Source: an uncultured Gammaproteobacteria bacterium
GTDB taxonomy: Bacteria; Pseudomonadota; Gammaproteobacteria; Steroidobacterales; JABDMI01
Direction of reading: 5' to 3'
Assembly: GCA_938039225.1 (NCBI GenBank)
Contig: CALHVH010000151.1
Location: 1-6,266, forward strand
DNA length: 6,266 nucleotides
The first letter of the stretch is position 1, and every line of letters begins with the position of its first letter. Below, one piece after another: positions 4,635 to 6,266 of the stretch. The notes under the pieces were generated by a model. It was not told the DNA's origin. It saw only the letters and a list, made by a program, of their open reading frames with translations, and did no database searches. A program made the position numbers and the translations under genes.

Positions 4635-5834
4635 GTGACTAAGACTATCAATAAACTCTCTATTCAACATCTATTTACTCCACCCCCTGGATTGCCAAAT
4701 GTTGCGTCCAGCTTAGGCCACCATACTCAAGATATCACTGAAGCCTTAGAAATCAGAATTACTAAAAACAATAACTTCATGTCTTTTGCTGAGTACATGC
4801 AATTTTGTTTATATCATTCTCAGCTCGGTTATTACAGCGGCGGTTTACATAAATTTGGCCCAGATGGAGATTTCACCACCGCTCCAGAAATTTCTCCACT
4901 ATTTGGTGAATGTATAGCTAAAGCCATTGCCCCTCTTTTGTTAAATCATCCAGAGTGGTCGATTTGTGAATTAGGTCCTGGACGTGGCGCGCTGGCAGAG
5001 TCGATTATTAAACATTTAGCAAGGTTAAATGCTTTGCCACAAAGTTATCAATTGTTGGAAGTCAGCGCCAGTCTGAGTGACTTACAACAGACTCGACTTA
5101 AACCTTTGAACAAGCTGGTTGAGATTAAACATTTACAACAAGCACCAGAAAACTTTAAAGGCATCATTCTTGGTAATGAGGTCATAGATGCCTTAGTGGT
5201 AGAACGATTTTATGTGAATGACGAGTGTGAACTTTTTCAAATTGGTGTCAGCATTCAAAACGAAAAACTAGTAGAAGTTGCTCAAGCTGCACCTGCTTAC
5301 TTAGTGGAAGCCATTCAGAATTTAGATATTGATATTCCGAAAAATTTTCGTTCGGAAATTTGCTGCCAACTAAAACCTTGGTTACAAAATATAACTCAAG
5401 GCTGTAAAGAAGCGATTCTCTTATTCAGTGACTATGGTTTTTCACAACGAGAGTACTACTCGCCAGAAAGAAACGATGGCACACTACGTTGTCATTATCG
5501 CCAACACGCTCACAACAATGCTTTGATATTACCTGCCATACAAGATATTACCGCTTGGGTGGATTTTACAGCACTAGGGAATGCCGCTTTAGAATTAGGT
5601 ATGGAGATTCCGGCCTACTCAACCCAAGCCCACGTATTACTTGGTTCGGGTCACTTACAAGACATAGACTTTGAAGCTATGAACGAAGTACAACGTTTTC
5701 AAACCAGTAAGGCAATACAAACATTAACCCTACCCGCCAATATGGGTGAACGATTTAGGTTTATGCAGTTAAATAAAAACTGTGATGAGCTTATACCTGC
5801 AATGCAATTACGCGACCTGAGACACCAACTCTAG
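4635..5834 (+). CDS. SAM-dependent methyltransferase, COG1565 / MidA (NDUFAF7-like) family
   Basis: A complete 399-residue member of the family that includes mitochondrial NDUFAF7, an arginine methyltransferase acting in complex I assembly; the bacterial substrate is not established. The sequence shows FAEYMQFCLYHSQLGYY at 51-67, GPDGDFTTAPEISPLFG at 75-91, the SAM-binding ELGPGRGAL at 112-120, LLEVSASLSDLQ at 140-151, NEVIDALVVERF at 181-192, SDYGF at 265-269, QDITAWVDF at 303-311 and the C-terminal MGERF at 370-374. Val188 stands where the family commonly has Pro after DAL. The GTG at 4635 is the only possible start upstream of the conserved PPPG (16-19) segment, since an in-frame TAG lies at 4593 with no ATG, GTG or TTG between; the next ATG (residue 49) would cut conserved sequence. 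uppP follows after 33 bp and is probably co-transcribed. Confidence 0.9.
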   Translation: MTKTINKLSIQHLFTPPPGLPNVASSLGHHTQDITEALEIRITKNNNFMSFAEYMQFCLYHSQLGYYSGGLHKFGPDGDFTTAPEISPLFGECIAKAIAPLLLNHPEWSICELGPGRGALAESIIKHLARLNALPQSYQLLEVSASLSDLQQTRLKPLNKLVEIKHLQQAPENFKGIILGNEVIDALVVERFYVNDECELFQIGVSIQNEKLVEVAQAAPAYLVEAIQNLDIDIPKNFRSEICCQLKPWLQNITQGCKEAILLFSDYGFSQREYYSPERNDGTLRCHYRQHAHNNALILPAIQDITAWVDFTALGNAALELGMEIPAYSTQAHVLLGSGHLQDIDFEAMNEVQRFQTSKAIQTLTLPANMGERFRFMQLNKNCDELIPAMQLRDLRHQL

Positions 5835-5867
5835 TAAACTGCAACTATCTAAAAAGACAAATACTTC

Positions 5868-6266
5868 ATGGACATTATTCAAGCAATATTTCTGGCTATC
5901 ATTCAAGGTCTGACAGAGTTCTTACCCATCTCAAGTTCTGGACACCTTATTTTGATACCACAACTCTTAGGATGGGAAGACCAAGGCTTAGCCTTTGATG
6001 TGGCTGTACATATTGGAACATTAGCTGCGGTTGTATTTTATTTCCGTCATGACATTTTGCGCTTATTCATTGCTTGGACAAAAAACTTTGCTGGTAATCA
6101 ATCCTTAGAAATCAGAAATGACGCAAAACTTGCCTGGGGAGTTTTATTAGGAACGATTCCTGCAGGCTTGGTTGGTCTGCTGGCGAATGACTTTATAGAA
6201 GCCAACTTACGCTCAACATTAGTGATTGCCGCAACAACTATTGGGTTTGGCTTATTGCTCTGGTGG
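5868..6266 (+). CDS. uppP: Undecaprenyl-diphosphatase UppP/BacA, N-terminal 133 residues (partial)
   Basis: The reading frame is open to the window edge and codes for a hydrophobic inner-membrane protein. UppP removes a phosphate from undecaprenyl pyrophosphate so that the lipid carrier can be reused in peptidoglycan and other envelope synthesis; extra copies give bacitracin resistance. The catalytic (E/Q)xxxE motif is seen as QGLTE (Gln13, Glu17), followed by FLPISSSGHL with Ser23 and His26 matching E. coli Ser27 and His30. FDVAVHIGTLAAV (residues 43-55) and GTIPAGLVGLL are also family-typical. The second catalytic motif (PGxSRSG, with the essential Arg) would be beyond the window. The ATG agrees with the usual MDIIQAI start; the upstream ribosome site is weak (AAAAAGAC), so it likely depends on transcription, perhaps translation, from the methyltransferase gene. 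Confidence 0.96.
   Translation, partial: MDIIQAIFLAIIQGLTEFLPISSSGHLILIPQLLGWEDQGLAFDVAVHIGTLAAVVFYFRHDILRLFIAWTKNFAGNQSLEIRNDAKLAWGVLLGTIPAGLVGLLANDFIEANLRSTLVIAATTIGFGLLLWW

Noticed and set aside
4779..5834. Alternative ATG start of the methyltransferase at 4779
   Set aside because: It would remove residues 16-48, including the PPPG and TEALEIRI segments that fit the family, and it has no good ribosome site.
1..6266. CRISPR array, phage, toxin-antitoxin or defence system
   Set aside because: No regularly spaced repeats and no such genes; every sizeable reading frame is a housekeeping or known-family gene.

Overview
The window is an ordinary, gene-dense chromosomal stretch, by eye about 40% G+C, from a gammaproteobacterium that I cannot name to genus. 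The assignment rests on rpsU lying divergent to tsaD, FolB and FolK sequences of the E. coli kind, a FolM-type pteridine reductase, and a COG1565 methyltransferase followed by uppP. I see no phage, insertion sequence, CRISPR array, defence system or unknown multigene system.

Layout: the 5' end of rpsU (minus, cut by the window edge) is followed by a 215-bp divergent control region with two inverted repeats. Then come tsaD, folB and folK on the plus strand and a plus-strand gene for a secreted S41 serine peptidase lipoprotein. A 151-bp convergent gap holds a cloverleaf-like palindromic repeat ending in a T tract. Next is a pteridine reductase gene (minus), diverging across 65 bp from a COG1565/MidA-like methyltransferase gene (plus). 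That gene is followed after 33 bp by uppP (plus, cut by the window edge). No gap between genes exceeds 300 bp.

How the genes fit together: rpsU and tsaD serve translation (ribosomal protein S21; tRNA t6A37 modification). FolB and FolK are consecutive enzymes making the pterin part of folate, and the FolM-like enzyme reduces pterins, so three pterin genes lie close together. UppP recycles the undecaprenyl carrier for cell-wall synthesis. The S41 lipoprotein has no evident link to the others. The methyltransferase family is known best from mitochondrial complex I assembly, and its bacterial role is unclear.

The most interesting signal is regulatory. Three genes (folB, the pteridine reductase and the methyltransferase gene) each have a TACAAT or TATAAT hexamer exactly six bases before the start codon, so transcription would begin on the first base of the start codon. 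None has a Shine-Dalgarno sequence, and none has an alternative start further upstream. This suggests leaderless mRNAs, which are uncommon in gammaproteobacteria. The two divergent promoters at 4576-4628 would also share overlapping -35 elements. Undescribed-looking palindromes sit in the rpsU, tsaD and folB control regions.
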